Assembly (NCBI RefSeq): GCF_025291715.1
Contig: NZ_JAMBIZ010000013.1
Span: forward strand, 1 to 64,000
Source of the DNA: Metasolibacillus sp.
GTDB taxonomy: Bacteria; Bacillota; Bacilli; Bacillales_A; Planococcaceae
Reading direction: 5' to 3'
Length of the DNA stretch: 64,000 nucleotides
The translations under genes were made by a program, and so were the position numbers. A model generated the notes under the pieces. That model saw only the letters and a list, made by a program, of their open reading frames with translations, was not told the origin of the DNA and did no database searches. Below, piece by piece: positions 53,756-62,716 of the stretch; the stretch's first letter is position 1, and the number at the start of each line of letters is the position of its first letter.

Positions 53756-54793
53756 TTACCCTTCTGCGCGCTCAAATTGTGATAGGAAGCGCACATCGTT
53801 TGTATAAAAATGACGAATATCGTCTACACCGTATTTCAGCATGGCAATACGCTCTACACCAATACCAAATGCGAAACCAGATACCTTTTTCGGATCATAA
53901 CCAGCCATTTCAAGTACATTTGGATGTACCATGCCTGAGCCTAAGATTTCAATCCATCCAGTTTGCTTACATACGTTACAGCCTGAGCCACCACATTTGA
54001 AGCATGATACGTCAACCTCTACAGAAGGCTCTGTGAACGGGAAGAAGGATGGACGTAAACGAATTTCACGATCAGCACCAAACATTTTTTTCGTTAAGAC
54101 ATCAAGCGTACCCTTTAAATCGCTCATACAAATATTTTCGCCTACAACAAGGCCTTCAATTTGCATGAATTGATGCGAGTGTGTTGCATCGTCTGAATCG
54201 CGACGGAATACTTTCCCTGGACAAATAATGCGCACTGCTGCACCTTGTTTCGCCTCCATTGTACGTGCTTGTACTGGCGATGTTTGTGTACGCAATAAAA
54301 TTTCCTCGGAAATATAAAAAGTATCCTGCATATCACGTGCTGGATGGTCTTTCGGTAAGTTTAATGCCTCGAAATTGTAGTAGTCTTTTTCCACTTCTGG
54401 CCCTTCTGCAATTTCGTAGCCCATTGAAATGAATAAATCTTCAATTTCCTCAATAACGCGTGTTAATGGATGACGGTTTCCTGATTTCACCGCTGCACCT
54501 GGCAATGTCACGTCAATTGATTCTTGCTCTAATTGCGCTTGAATTGCTTGCTCCTCTAAAATCGCTGCCTTTGCCTCTAATTCAGTCGTTACTTGCTCAC
54601 GCACTGTATTGACTAAGGCTCCCATTTTCGGACGCTCTTCAGCAGATAGCTTCCCCATCCCTTTTAGTAAATCTGTAATTGGTCCTTTTTTGCCTAAGTA
54701 CGCAACACGCACTTCGTTTAATGCTTTTAAATTGGCTGCTTCTTCAATTTTTTGTAGCATTTCTGCTTTCAATTGATTCAATTGTTGTTCCAT
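53756..54793 (-). CDS. pheS: Phenylalanyl-tRNA synthetase alpha subunit
   Basis: A 345-residue class II synthetase subunit. N-terminal coiled coil (1-90); motif 2 [20 protein letters not shown]; motif 3 [17 protein letters not shown]; substrate site [10 protein letters not shown]. It has a zinc-like cluster [16 protein letters not shown] (residues about 275-290) common in Gram-positives. Expression is controlled by the T-box leader upstream. Confidence 0.98.
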   Translation of the reverse strand: MEQQLNQLKAEMLQKIEEAANLKALNEVRVAYLGKKGPITDLLKGMGKLSAEERPKMGALVNTVREQVTTELEAKAAILEEQAIQAQLEQESIDVTLPGAAVKSGNRHPLTRVIEEIEDLFISMGYEIAEGPEVEKDYYNFEALNLPKDHPARDMQDTFYISEEILLRTQTSPVQARTMEAKQGAAVRIICPGKVFRRDSDDATHSHQFMQIEGLVVGENICMSDLKGTLDVLTKKMFGADREIRLRPSFFPFTEPSVEVDVSCFKCGGSGCNVCKQTGWIEILGSGMVHPNVLEMAGYDPKKVSGFAFGIGVERIAMLKYGVDDIRHFYTNDVRFLSQFERAEG

Positions 54794-54821
54794 TATTTTT
54801 CCTCCTTCAAATGATGTGCAA

Positions 54822-55092
54822 ACAAAAAACCCCGCCCTAAAAAAGGGACGAGGTTGAATGTTCGCGGTACCACCCTAGTTATTGCTATTGCAATCACTTC
54901 ATTTACATAACGACGCGTTAAACGCCGGCTATTCTTTCTTCGATGCTGATGTGCGAATTCCCGAATAGCTGCTCGCGGGGTGAACTGTAGTGTTCGATTT
55001 CATTATGCAAGCTTTCAGTCGCGGCTTGCACTCCCTTAAATGAATCAATTGAACCTACTCTTCCCGGTCAATGCATTTATTTATACAATATG
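54822..55092 (-). promoter_or_regulatory. T-box leader RNA of pheST (tRNA-Phe sensing)
   Basis: On the minus strand, Stem I contains the AGAGTAG loop E piece and on its other side the specifier TTC (complement of 54982-54984), a Phe codon. The conserved T-box AGGGTGGTACCGCG is at 54863-54876, followed by the terminator CCTCG-CCCT / AGGG-GGGG with six T (54826-54852). Uncharged tRNA-Phe should open transcription into pheST. Confidence 0.94.
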
Positions 55093-55097
55093 TTTTT

Positions 55098-55126
55098 ATT
55101 CTACGCTATTTTTGTAGAAGGTTCAA
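55098..55126 (-). promoter_or_regulatory. Promoter of the pheST T-box leader
   Basis: Minus strand TTGAAC, 17 bases, TAGAAT, just before the leader. Confidence 0.75.
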
Positions 55127-55190
55127 GTTGATTACTAAAAATGATAATGAATTTGAAACGAGGATATCGAGATTTTTAGTACTAAAGTAA

Positions 55191-55287
55191 TAATTCGCCC
55201 AATGAACATAGGAAATCGCCCAACGGATGACAAAATTCGCTCATCCAATGTGGAAATTCGCTCATCCAGCAACTAAATTCGCTCAAC
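55191..55287. repeat. Array of abutting 21-bp repeats behind ysgA
   Basis: On the minus strand four full units start at 55287, 55266, 55245 and 55224, plus a partial one to 55191. Each opens with a version of GWTGRGCGAATTT. A 44-base inner part matches the array at 20076-20150 including the variable halves. Confidence 0.85.
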
Positions 55288-55297
55288 GAAACTAACA

Positions 55298-55323
55298 AGG
55301 GCTGTTCAAAAATGAACAGCCCT
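55298..55323 (-). terminator. Terminator of the rRNA methylase gene
   Basis: AGGGCTGTTC and GAACAGCCCT pair perfectly around six bases, five bases after the stop codon. Confidence 0.82.
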
Positions 55324-55328
55324 CCTTT

Positions 55329-56087
55329 CTATTTCACAAACGCATACAATAAAATCCCTGTCGCGACAGCTACATTCAATGATTCAGCCTGCCCTAAAAT
55401 CGGGATGATAATGTTTTGATCTGTCTTCGCTAAAAGCTGTGGGCTAATACCACTGCCTTCATTGCCAACGATTAATGCAAAGGCATCTGTGGCTTGGATA
55501 TCCTTGTACGATACCGCATTTTCAAGCGCTGTGCCGTAGACAGCAACGCCTTCGTCTTGCAGATTTTCTACCCATTCAGCTAAATCGCCACGTACTACAG
55601 GAATATGGAAATGTGAGCCTTGTGCCGAGCGCAATGTTTTCGGGTTGAAGGCGTCTGCACTGCCTTTCCCTAATATAACCGCATCTAAGCCAGCTGCATC
55701 TGCCGTGCGAATCATTGTACCAATATTGCCTGGGTCCTGTACCGCATCGACAAGTAATACTTTGCGCCATGCATTCATACCCTCTATTTTTGGCTGCTTG
55801 CAATGTGCAAAGACGCCTTGTGATTGTTCGGTTTCAGCTAACTCTTTAGCGACTGCCTCATTTACTTGCACAATCTCCACATCATCAATTGGCCAAAGCA
55901 GTGGTAAATCTACATTGTCCTTGACGATAATTTGTACAATTTTCTCTTTATTCTTTAATGCTTCCTCAACAAGATGAAAGCCTTCCACGATAAACTCACT
56001 TGATTTTTCGCGTTCCTTGCGTGTTGTCACAAGCTTTTTCCAATGCTTCACCAATGCATTTTGTGTTGATTCAATTCGTTTCATCAT
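55329..56087 (-). CDS. ysgA: TrmH/SpoU-family RNA 2'-O-methyltransferase (YsgA)
   Basis: A 252-residue SPOUT-fold methylase: N-terminal L30e-like substrate domain (1-95) and the knot domain with DAVQDPGNIGTMIRTADAAG, LRSAQGSHFHIPV, IVGNEGSGIS and PILGQAESLNVAVATGI. It methylates a ribose in rRNA or tRNA; the position is not predictable. Two adjacent ATG codons may start it. Next to pheS and sspI as in B. subtilis. Confidence 0.93.
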   Translation of the reverse strand: MMKRIESTQNALVKHWKKLVTTRKEREKSSEFIVEGFHLVEEALKNKEKIVQIIVKDNVDLPLLWPIDDVEIVQVNEAVAKELAETEQSQGVFAHCKQPKIEGMNAWRKVLLVDAVQDPGNIGTMIRTADAAGLDAVILGKGSADAFNPKTLRSAQGSHFHIPVVRGDLAEWVENLQDEGVAVYGTALENAVSYKDIQATDAFALIVGNEGSGISPQLLAKTDQNIIIPILGQAESLNVAVATGILLYAFVK

Positions 56088-56143
56088 TCAATACCGCCCT
56101 TTTTTTCTCAATGCCTCATTTTATCATAAAATTATTTTGAAAA

Positions 56144-56172
56144 GTATAATTCCACTGATTTTGTCCATAGTA
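56144..56172 (+). promoter_or_regulatory. Sigma-G type promoter of sspI
   Basis: GTATA at -35, 17 bases, CATAGTA at -10, fitting GNATR-N17/18-CATNNTA of forespore sigma-G genes; the ATG of sspI is 36 bases on. Confidence 0.65.
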
Positions 56173-56207
56173 ACAATATACTGATATTTTTTAAAGGAGA
56201 TTGAACG

Positions 56208-56414
56208 ATGAACTTTCAAATACGACAAGCAATTACTGCTAATGTGACAGGACAAAATGCACAGGAATTAACTGATATTGTAGAGGATGCAATTGAGCGT
56301 GGCGAGGAGCACTTATTACCAGGGCTCGGCGTGTTTTTAGAAAAATGGTGGAATGTAGCGGATGAACAAGAACGCCAACACTTTACAGAAAAGCTAGCGA
56401 CACAATTTAATTAG
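56208..56414 (+). CDS. sspI: Small acid-soluble spore protein SspI
   Basis: A 68-residue minor spore protein: NFQIRQAITANVTGQNAQEL, DAIERGEEHLLPGLGVFLEKWW. The LPGLGV core and length match B. subtilis SspI (71 residues). Made in the forespore from a sigma-G promoter. AAGGAG precedes the ATG. Its presence shows the organism forms spores. Confidence 0.94.
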   Translation: MNFQIRQAITANVTGQNAQELTDIVEDAIERGEEHLLPGLGVFLEKWWNVADEQERQHFTEKLATQFN

Positions 56415-56422
56415 CAGAAAAA

Positions 56423-56450
56423 AAGCAATCCAGCGTCTCCCGGATTGCTT
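56423..56450 (+). terminator. Terminator of sspI
   Basis: AAGCAATCC and GGATTGCTT pair around ten bases that include CAGCGTCTCCCG. Confidence 0.72.
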
Positions 56451-56460
56451 TCGCTATGTA

Positions 56461-56664
56461 GCGATGGTGTAGTCCATCTTGATTACATTCATCGCAATGT
56501 AGTTATTTAATCGTGGACAGCGTCTCCCGTACAGCGATTAAAGGGAACTACGACAGCATTTGGTTGCGCTACCTGCTTGCAAATGCCCGATTTTGATTCA
56601 GCTAAACGCTGAATCAAAATCAAACCTCCGGTGGATGTATTAGATACAGTTGCGACCCGCAACT
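56461..56664. other. Run of five further hairpins between sspI and argF
   Basis: After the sspI terminator the space is filled by hairpins: 56461-56495 (GCGATG/CATCGC), 56499-56551 (GTAGTT..TTTAATCG / CGATTAAA..AACTAC), 56556-56586 (GCATTTG/CAAATGC), 56589-56621 (14-base perfect arms GATTTTGATTCAGC) and 56648-56664 (AGTTGCG/CGCAACT). The 12-mer CAGCGTCTCCCG occurs at 56431 and again at 56518. The right part shares CCTCCGGTGGATGT and TTAGATACAG with the element at 24511-24769. No reading frame is supported. A structured RNA or a compound repeat is inferred. Confidence 0.65.
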
Positions 56665-56670
56665 TGTTAT

Positions 56671-57636
56671 CTACGCTAATAAAGAAATTAATACTGCCTT
56701 TTGTGCATGCAAACGATTTTCTGCTTGCTCGAAAATATAAGAGTTTGGTCCATCAATAACAGATGTTGCTACTTCTTCTTCACGATGTGCTGGTAAGCAA
56801 TGTAAAAACATATAATCAGGCTTCGCATGTGCGACCAGCTCATCGTTAATTTGATAGCCTTGGAAATCCTTTAAGCGTTGCTCTGTTTCCTCTTCCTGCC
56901 CCATCGATGTCCATACATCTGCATAAATAGCATCTGCATTTTTCACTGCCTCAACTGGGTCATGTGTTGCAAGTACAGAGCCACCATTTGCTAGTGCAAT
57001 TTGTTGTGCCTGCTCCATAATTGTTGCATCACATTCATAGCCAGCAGGTGTTGCTACCGCTACATGCATTCCTACATGTGCCGCTGCAATGACAAGTGCA
57101 TGTGCCACATTATTGCCATCACCTACATATGCCACCTTCAAGCCTTTTAGCTCGCCTTTATGCTCAGCGATTGTTTCTAAGTCAGCTAATGCTTGGCAAG
57201 GATGATCTAAATCTGTTAAACCGTTAATCACGGGGATTGTTGCAGATTGTGCAAGCTCCTCGACCATCGTGTGAGAATTGGCACGAATCATAATTCCATC
57301 TAAATAGCCTGATAATACACGACCTGTATCTGCAACAGGCTCTCCACGACCAATTTGCATATCGCGTGCATTCATATACATGCCATAGCCACCTAACTGC
57401 TGCATGCCTACTTCAAATGAGACGCGTGTACGAGTAGAGCTTTTTTCAAAAATCATGCCAAGCGTCTTACCTTCTAGTAAACGTGGGCATTTGCCTTGCT
57501 TTGTCACGATTTTCATCTGTGTTGCAAGCTTGATTAATGCCTGCACTTCCTCGCTTGTGTAATCAAGCAATGTTAATAAATCTTTTCCCTTTAAACTGTC
57601 AACAGGCTTTAACTGTACCTCTTCTAATAATTTCAT
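56671..57636 (-). CDS. argF: Ornithine carbamoyltransferase
   Basis: A 321-residue enzyme making citrulline from ornithine and carbamoyl phosphate. Seen: the carbamoyl phosphate site STRTR near residue 55, HPCQALAD near 130, [11 protein letters not shown] near 230 and [11 protein letters not shown] near 265. It stands alone, not in an arg operon. ATG at 57636 with AGAGGT upstream; the GTG at 57648 is less likely. Confidence 0.96.
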   Translation of the reverse strand: MKLLEEVQLKPVDSLKGKDLLTLLDYTSEEVQALIKLATQMKIVTKQGKCPRLLEGKTLGMIFEKSSTRTRVSFEVGMQQLGGYGMYMNARDMQIGRGEPVADTGRVLSGYLDGIMIRANSHTMVEELAQSATIPVINGLTDLDHPCQALADLETIAEHKGELKGLKVAYVGDGNNVAHALVIAAAHVGMHVAVATPAGYECDATIMEQAQQIALANGGSVLATHDPVEAVKNADAIYADVWTSMGQEEETEQRLKDFQGYQINDELVAHAKPDYMFLHCLPAHREEEVATSVIDGPNSYIFEQAENRLHAQKAVLISLLA

Positions 57637-57671
57637 ATTTATACGCACCTCTGTAACTTTATGTTGTTTTC

Positions 57672-57700
57672 ATTATACGTATGAATAAATATAAAATCAA
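57672..57700 (-). promoter_or_regulatory. Promoter of argF with ArgR-like box
   Basis: Minus strand TTGATT, 17 bases, TATAAT. The spacer and -35 overlap ATGAATAAATATAAAATCA (plus-strand reading), which resembles an ARG box with one degenerate half. Arginine repression is inferred. Confidence 0.6.
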
Positions 57701-57763
57701 GTGTATTTTTATGTTTTTTAATATTTATTTAAAACTTTCGATAAATATACATTGTTTTTCAAA

Positions 57764-57794
57764 AAATAAACGTGTCTATTCAACACGTTTATTT
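57764..57794 (-). terminator. Terminator overlapping the DUF3784 stop codon
   Basis: AAATAAACGTGT and ACACGTTTATTT pair perfectly around seven bases; TTTTTTG follows on the minus strand. Confidence 0.85.
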
Positions 57795-58523
57795 CACATA
57801 GCGCTGCATCGTTTCATACATTGCCCTTGTTTCCTCGCTTGAAGCTAAATTAAAAATAACAATTTGATCATCTGCAACAAAACGAATAAATGGCGGCTTA
57901 CTTTTATCAACAAACAATTTTACTTTCTCGCCATTTTCCAGCTTAAAGTGTCCTTTGAGCTTTGTACCAACTGCCGAGCCGTTTGTGCGCACCGCAATTT
58001 CTGGTAACGTTTCGATTAATTCTAACTGCTGTATATTTTTCCACCCATATTCATTGCCATACACTCCTTTCACTTCAAGCTGCTGCTCTGTTGCGATGAT
58101 AGATGTTTGCTGTAATGAAAAATAGATTAAAATTGCAACACCGACGAATGTAACAGCTAAAATAATAGCAGGTCTTTTTAGTTGTTTGCCTGCACCTTTT
58201 TTCAATTTACCATGCTCATCCATGATATTATGATTGAATTTTTGAGATTTAATTACAATCACAATCGCTGAAATAATTAAAACAATAATAAGCGGCGTCA
58301 TCAAGCGATGATAGCCGAACCTATCAGCAGCTCCTAACGCTAAAAACAATAATGCGATTCCATACATATAGCGACCAATAAAGCGGCTGAGCCCCTCTAT
58401 ATCCACATGCTCCTTCTGTTCCTTCGACATCGTATTATAGCCTGAGATAAGAAAATACCATTTAAATTTATGCACTGCAAATCCTAAAAATACCAAAACT
58501 GCGGCAATAATTATCCAAACCAT
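57789..58523 (-). CDS. DUF3784 membrane protein with extra C-terminal domain
   Basis: A 244-residue protein. N-terminal part (1-95) shows three helices with HKFKWYFLISGYNTMSKEQKEHVDIEGLSRFIG, the DUF3784 pattern; a fourth helix lies near 118-138; the rest (145-244) is a soluble beta-rich domain (EQQLEVKGVYGNEYGWKNIQQLELI) like a bacterial PH fold. Function unknown. AAAGGAG precedes the ATG. Confidence 0.8.
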   Translation of the reverse strand: MVWIIIAAVLVFLGFAVHKFKWYFLISGYNTMSKEQKEHVDIEGLSRFIGRYMYGIALLFLALGAADRFGYHRLMTPLIIVLIISAIVIVIKSQKFNHNIMDEHGKLKKGAGKQLKRPAIILAVTFVGVAILIYFSLQQTSIIATEQQLEVKGVYGNEYGWKNIQQLELIETLPEIAVRTNGSAVGTKLKGHFKLENGEKVKLFVDKSKPPFIRFVADDQIVIFNLASSEETRAMYETMQRYVK

Positions 58524-58547
58524 TGTGCTCTCCTTTCTTTTGAAAAA

Positions 58548-58581
58548 AGGTAGAAATATTCACTCTCGAATATTTCTACCT
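58548..58581 (-). terminator. Terminator of the M42 peptidase gene
   Basis: AGGTAGAAATATTC and GAATATTTCTACCT pair perfectly around six bases; TTTTTTC follows on the minus strand. Confidence 0.9.
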
Positions 58582-58588
58582 GACAATT

Positions 58589-59677
58589 TTATTCAAAAAT
58601 AATTTGATTCACTGTATCACGATCTAATTTTTTAATCACTTCAACGATTAATTTCACCGCATTTTCATAGTCATCACGGTGTAAAATGCCAGCATGTGAA
58701 TGAATATAGCGCGTTGCAACACCGATTGCAAGCGATGGTACACCGTTCGCTGTAATATGAATTGCCCCAGCATCTGTACCGCCACCTGCGATTGTTTCAA
58801 ATTGGTAAGGAATGTTATTTTCTTCTGCTACATCTAGTACAAAGTCACGTAAACCGCTATGTGCAACCATTGATGCATCATAGATGACGATTTGTGGACC
58901 TGCGCCCATTTTCGATGTCGATTCCTTTGGTGTCACCCCTGGTGTATCCCCTGCGATACCTACATCTACCGCAAAGCCGATATCTGGTTGAATTTTATGT
59001 GTCGCTGTTTTTGCACCACGTAAACCGATTTCCTCTTGTACGCTACCTACACCATATACGATATTGGGATGCTTTTCATCCTTTAATGCACGCAATACAT
59101 CAATGGCAATTGCACAGCCGATACGGTTATCCCATGCTTTCGCTAATAGATGCTTGTCATTTTTCATCACGTGGAATTCGAAATATGGTGTAATCATATC
59201 ACCTGGACGAATGCCCCATTCCATCGCCTCTTCTTTTGAAGTAGCGCCAACATCGATAAACATATCTTTAATATCCACTGGCTTTTTGCGTACTTCCGCA
59301 GGCAAAATATGTGGTGGCTTTGAACCGATAACACCGATAATTTCTTCACCGCTGCGTGTTGTAATCGTCATGCGCTGTGCAAGCATCACTTGCCCCCACC
59401 AGCCGCCAACTGTTTGGAAGCTAATAAAGCCTTTATCATCAATTTTTGTTACCATTAAGCCGATTTCGTCTAAGTGTCCTGAAACCATAATTTTTGGTCC
59501 GTTCGTATCGCCTACTTTTTTGGCGATTAAGCTGCCTAAATTGTCTGTTTCCATTTCATCAGCAAAAGGTGCTATGTATTTTTTCATCACTTCACGTGGT
59601 GCACGCTCATTTCCTGGGATACCATTTGCATCCGTTAAATCCTTCAACATTTGTAATGTTGCATCTAATTGTGTCAT
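58589..59677 (-). CDS. ysdC: M42-family glutamyl aminopeptidase/cellulase-like (YsdC)
   Basis: A 362-residue dinuclear metallo-aminopeptidase forming tetrahedral dodecamers in relatives. Metal ligands and motifs: [29 protein letters not shown] (catalytic Glu-Glu), [10 protein letters not shown] and [12 protein letters not shown]. It digests peptides in the cytosol. AGGAGG precedes the ATG. Near ysdAB as in B. subtilis. Confidence 0.95.
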   Translation of the reverse strand: MTQLDATLQMLKDLTDANGIPGNERAPREVMKKYIAPFADEMETDNLGSLIAKKVGDTNGPKIMVSGHLDEIGLMVTKIDDKGFISFQTVGGWWGQVMLAQRMTITTRSGEEIIGVIGSKPPHILPAEVRKKPVDIKDMFIDVGATSKEEAMEWGIRPGDMITPYFEFHVMKNDKHLLAKAWDNRIGCAIAIDVLRALKDEKHPNIVYGVGSVQEEIGLRGAKTATHKIQPDIGFAVDVGIAGDTPGVTPKESTSKMGAGPQIVIYDASMVAHSGLRDFVLDVAEENNIPYQFETIAGGGTDAGAIHITANGVPSLAIGVATRYIHSHAGILHRDDYENAVKLIVEVIKKLDRDTVNQIIFE

Positions 59678-59747
59678 TATTTCGACCTCCTAAATATATT
59701 ACCCTTCCATTATACCGTGAAAACGCTTGCGTTGAAAAGAAAACATT

Positions 59748-60506
59748 TCATTGAAATGCTTTTACGACAATTTGCTCAGCCAACAATTTCTGTTGTACTA
59801 ATTGTGCAAATTGCACTGCATGCTCACCATCCCCATGCAAACAAATCGTATCTGCACGCAGCACAACATCTATTCCTTGCTGTGATGTCACCTTGCCATG
59901 CTTCACCATTTGCACAATTTGCTGCACCGCCTGCTCCCCACTTGTAATGAGCGCGTTTGGCTCATTGCGTGACGTCAGCGTGCCATCTGACTGATACGTA
60001 CGATCCGCAAACACCTCGTGTGCTGTTTGTAAACCGATTTTTTCTCCCGCTTCTGTTAAAGCACTTGAAGCTAAGCCAAATAAAATTAACTTTGGTGAAA
60101 CATCGTAAACAGCTTGGGCAATCGCCTCTGCTAACGCTTGATTTTTCGCTGCCATATTATATAAAGCACCATGTGGCTTTACATGCTGCATTTGTGCATG
60201 CATTGTTGTTAAAAATGCTTGCAATGCACCGATTTGATAGACAACCATATCGTATGCTTCCTGCGGTGAAATCGCCATTTCACGCCGACCAAAGCCAACT
60301 AAATCAGGCAGACCAGGATGTGCGCCGATTTTCACATCATATTGTAACGCTAATTGAATTGTTTCGCGCATCACTGTCGGATCCCCTGCATGAAAACCAC
60401 AGGCAATATTGACTGAAGTGATATATTGCAGTATTTCCTCCACTTCACCTAACTGATAGTTGCCAAAGCCTTCTCCTAAATCGCAATTGATATCTACTTT
60501 ATACAT
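59748..60506 (-). CDS. pxpA: 5-oxoprolinase subunit PxpA (LamB/YcsF)
   Basis: A 252-residue subunit of the ATP-dependent 5-oxoprolinase that recycles pyroglutamate to glutamate. Seen: [51 protein letters not shown] and LHGDGEHA. It is divergent from pxpB and pxpC with a 90-base gap, instead of being in one operon as often found. AGGAGAGG precedes the ATG. Confidence 0.95.
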   Translation of the reverse strand: MYKVDINCDLGEGFGNYQLGEVEEILQYITSVNIACGFHAGDPTVMRETIQLALQYDVKIGAHPGLPDLVGFGRREMAISPQEAYDMVVYQIGALQAFLTTMHAQMQHVKPHGALYNMAAKNQALAEAIAQAVYDVSPKLILFGLASSALTEAGEKIGLQTAHEVFADRTYQSDGTLTSRNEPNALITSGEQAVQQIVQMVKHGKVTSQQGIDVVLRADTICLHGDGEHAVQFAQLVQQKLLAEQIVVKAFQ

Positions 60507-60538
60507 CTATTATCCTCTCCTTATTTCTATTATAATAA

Positions 60539-60570
60539 GTGCCAGGCACACACACAATTTTCACACAATT
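60539..60570. repeat. Half copy of the selO-side palindrome
   Basis: GTGCCAGGCAC, then CACACAATT twice (60551 and 60562). The same order GTGCCAGGCAC-CACACAATT-TCATACAATT occurs at 88-118. Only the right half of the 78-108 palindrome is present. Confidence 0.65.
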
Positions 60571-60596
60571 CCATGATAATAATGGAGGTTATTATA

Positions 60597-61295
60597 TTGA
60601 AGCATATTACCTTTAAACCTTTAAATGATTGCGCACTGCTCATCGTTTTTGGTGATAGCATTTCCATTACAACACATCAAGAAATCCAGCATTTTCATAA
60701 AACGATTGAAGAGCAGCCATTTCAAGGGATGATTGAAGCGGTCCCAAGTTATACATCGATTTGTATTTATTATGATGTAATGCAAGTCGTGCGCAAGCCT
60801 TCACAAACGATTTATGAAAGCATTGTTACCTATTTGCAAAGCTTGCTGACGAAAAATGAGCAGCATGATTTATCCACGCGTCGCTTAATTGATATTCCTG
60901 TTGTATATGGTGGTGAATACGGACCCGATTTAGCCTTTGTTGCGAGCTATCATGGGTTATCAGAAGAGGAAATTATTGAACGCCATAGCTCACAGCAATA
61001 TATTGTTTATATGCTCGGCTTTGCACCTGGCTTTGCTTTTTTGGGAGGGCTGGACGAGACCATTGCCACACCTCGCAAAGAAGTACCCCGTTTAACAATC
61101 CCAGCAGGCTCTGTCGGGATTGGTGGACAGCAAACAGGGGTCTATCCTTTCGAAACACCCGGCGGCTGGCAAATTATCGGGAGAACACCCCAGCGACTAT
61201 TTTTGCCTGAGCAATACCCACCGACCTATTTACAGGCTGGAGACCGCATCCGTTTCCGAGCAATCTCTGCACAGCAATGGAGGGATTTCATATGA
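60597..61295 (+). CDS. pxpB: 5-oxoprolinase subunit PxpB (KipI)
   Basis: A 232-residue subunit of the 5-oxoprolinase; the B. subtilis relative KipI also inhibits kinase KinA. Seen: IDIPVVYGGEYGPDL, HSSQQYIVYMLGFAPGFAFLGGLDE, PRKEVPRLTIPAGSVGIGGQQTGVYPFETPGGWQIIGRT. The start is TTG at 60597, eight bases after GGAGG; the ATG at 60573 lies before that site. Overlaps pxpC by four bases. Confidence 0.95.
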   Translation: MKHITFKPLNDCALLIVFGDSISITTHQEIQHFHKTIEEQPFQGMIEAVPSYTSICIYYDVMQVVRKPSQTIYESIVTYLQSLLTKNEQHDLSTRRLIDIPVVYGGEYGPDLAFVASYHGLSEEEIIERHSSQQYIVYMLGFAPGFAFLGGLDETIATPRKEVPRLTIPAGSVGIGGQQTGVYPFETPGGWQIIGRTPQRLFLPEQYPPTYLQAGDRIRFRAISAQQWRDFI

Positions 61296-62227
61296 CGATT
61301 ACAGTAATAAAACCCGGACTTTTTTCAACCTTGCAAGATGGCGGGCGCTATGCTAGCCAGCAATACGGGGTTATCGTGAGCGGTGCAATGGATAGGTTAT
61401 CTTATCACATCGGGCAATTATTACTACAACAAGAAAATAAAGCAGCCATCGAAATAACGATGATTGGCCCTACTTTACGCTTTGATGTAGATACGGTCAT
61501 CGCAATTACTGGTGCCAATTTCCTGCCGCGGTTAAACGATAAGCCTTGCCCTATGTGGCGCCCTGTTAACGTGAAAGCAGGAAGTGTTTTGCAATGTGCA
61601 ACCGCTACAATTGGTGCTAGAGGCTATATTGCCGTCAAGCATGGCTTACAAGTACCTGTTATTTTAGGTAGCCGCAGTACGTATTTGCGCGCAAAAATAG
61701 GCGGCTTTCATGGTCGTGCTTTGCAAAAAGGTGATGTGCTGCCCATCAAAGCAAGCGATACTAGACGTACAAATTATTTTGTGAAGCCAGAGCATTTTAT
61801 TGAGTTTTCTAATGATGTAACGATTCGTGTAACAGAGGGCACAGAGTGGCAAGCCTTTACAAAGGAAAGCCAAGAGTTCTTTTTATCGACAGCTTTTCAA
61901 TTGTCAACAGATGCTGATCGCATGGGTTATCGGCTACAAAGCGATATGTGCTTAACACGCTCGCTGCAAAAGGATTTAATTTCCGAGGCGGTTACATTCG
62001 GTACTATTCAAGTACCACCTAGCGGGCAGCCGATTGTGTTAATGGCAGATTGCCAAACGACAGGTGGGTATCCAAAAATTGCACAAGTGATTCAAGCGGA
62101 TTTACCAAAGCTTGCACAGCTTCAACCATTAGCGAAAATTCGCTTTACCACTGTTTCAATAGAAGAAGCACAGGATATTTATATGAGGCAGCAACAACAA
62201 TTAGCATTATTAAAAAATTTTTTATAA
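61292..62227 (+). CDS. pxpC: 5-oxoprolinase subunit PxpC (KipA)
   Basis: A 311-residue subunit with the paired domain to PxpB: PGLFSTLQDGGRYASQQYGVIVSGAMD, AITGANF, GARGYIAVKHGLQVPVILGSRSTY, MADCQTTGGYPKIAQVIQADLPKLAQ. The ATG at 61292 overlaps the pxpB stop (ATGA) and has GGAGG upstream, so translation is coupled. Confidence 0.95.
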   Translation: MTITVIKPGLFSTLQDGGRYASQQYGVIVSGAMDRLSYHIGQLLLQQENKAAIEITMIGPTLRFDVDTVIAITGANFLPRLNDKPCPMWRPVNVKAGSVLQCATATIGARGYIAVKHGLQVPVILGSRSTYLRAKIGGFHGRALQKGDVLPIKASDTRRTNYFVKPEHFIEFSNDVTIRVTEGTEWQAFTKESQEFFLSTAFQLSTDADRMGYRLQSDMCLTRSLQKDLISEAVTFGTIQVPPSGQPIVLMADCQTTGGYPKIAQVIQADLPKLAQLQPLAKIRFTTVSIEEAQDIYMRQQQQLALLKNFL

Positions 62228-62232
62228 AAAAA

Positions 62233-62259
62233 TGAAACCTTTTACGTAACTCATTCGTA
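62233..62259 (+). promoter_or_regulatory. Sigma-W promoter of ysdB
   Basis: TGAAAC-CTTT at -35 and CGTA at -10 with 17 bases between, a full match to the sigma-W pattern, 37 bases before the ysdB ATG. In B. subtilis ysdB is a sigma-W gene. Confidence 0.85.
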
Positions 62260-62295
62260 TAGGAGGGACTATGGACTAACAAGGGGGAACTTTTC

Positions 62296-62694
62296 ATGGC
62301 TCTTCTACTTCGAGTGCTAATTTTAGTTGTGGTTATTTACATATTTTATAAAGGAGTTCGCTATCTTATCGATCCGAAGCGCAAGCTAGATGAAGCTTAT
62401 GAAAACGGGCAATATTATTTTTATGATGATGTAAAAAACGTGCGCAAAAATTTCTTTATTTCTTATAAAGGAGCACTTTTTGAAGGTGAAAAATATTTAG
62501 GAGCAACAGAGGATGCATTTGAAGTTATTTCGATTTTTGTCTTTGTCCATGATACGATGAAGCTACAAGGATTGACGAAAAGCGATTTTTTATATTTAGA
62601 AAAAGAAATTAAAATGAGCTATCCAAATGCAAAAATTAGCTGGAAAAATCCAATTGAACAGTTAATGAAAGAAGAAAGTAGCGAGCATCTATAA
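62296..62694 (+). CDS. ysdB: Sigma-W pathway protein YsdB
   Basis: A 132-residue membrane-anchored protein: one N-terminal helix (LLRVLILVVVIYIFYKGVRYLI) and a soluble domain with LDEAYENGQYYFYDDVKNVRKNFFISYKGALFEGEKYLG. It matches YsdB of Bacillus in order and style and has a sigma-W promoter, so it belongs to the envelope-stress response. GGGGGAA precedes the ATG. Confidence 0.92.
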   Translation: MALLLRVLILVVVIYIFYKGVRYLIDPKRKLDEAYENGQYYFYDDVKNVRKNFFISYKGALFEGEKYLGATEDAFEVISIFVFVHDTMKLQGLTKSDFLYLEKEIKMSYPNAKISWKNPIEQLMKEESSEHL

Positions 62695-62713
62695 GCTTGA
62701 CTACTTTCTTTTT
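62672..62713 (+). terminator. Terminator of ysdB
   Basis: AAGAAAGTAG and CTACTTTCTT pair and TTTTAT follows; the first arm lies in the end of the gene. Confidence 0.65.
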
Positions 62714-62716
62714 ATA

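Noticed and set aside
53640-54000. Alternative ORFs inside pheST
   Set aside because: Shadows of two full-length synthetase subunits under a T-box.
59064-59693. 209-codon ORF antisense to ysdC
   Set aside because: Shadow of a well-supported metallopeptidase with all motifs.
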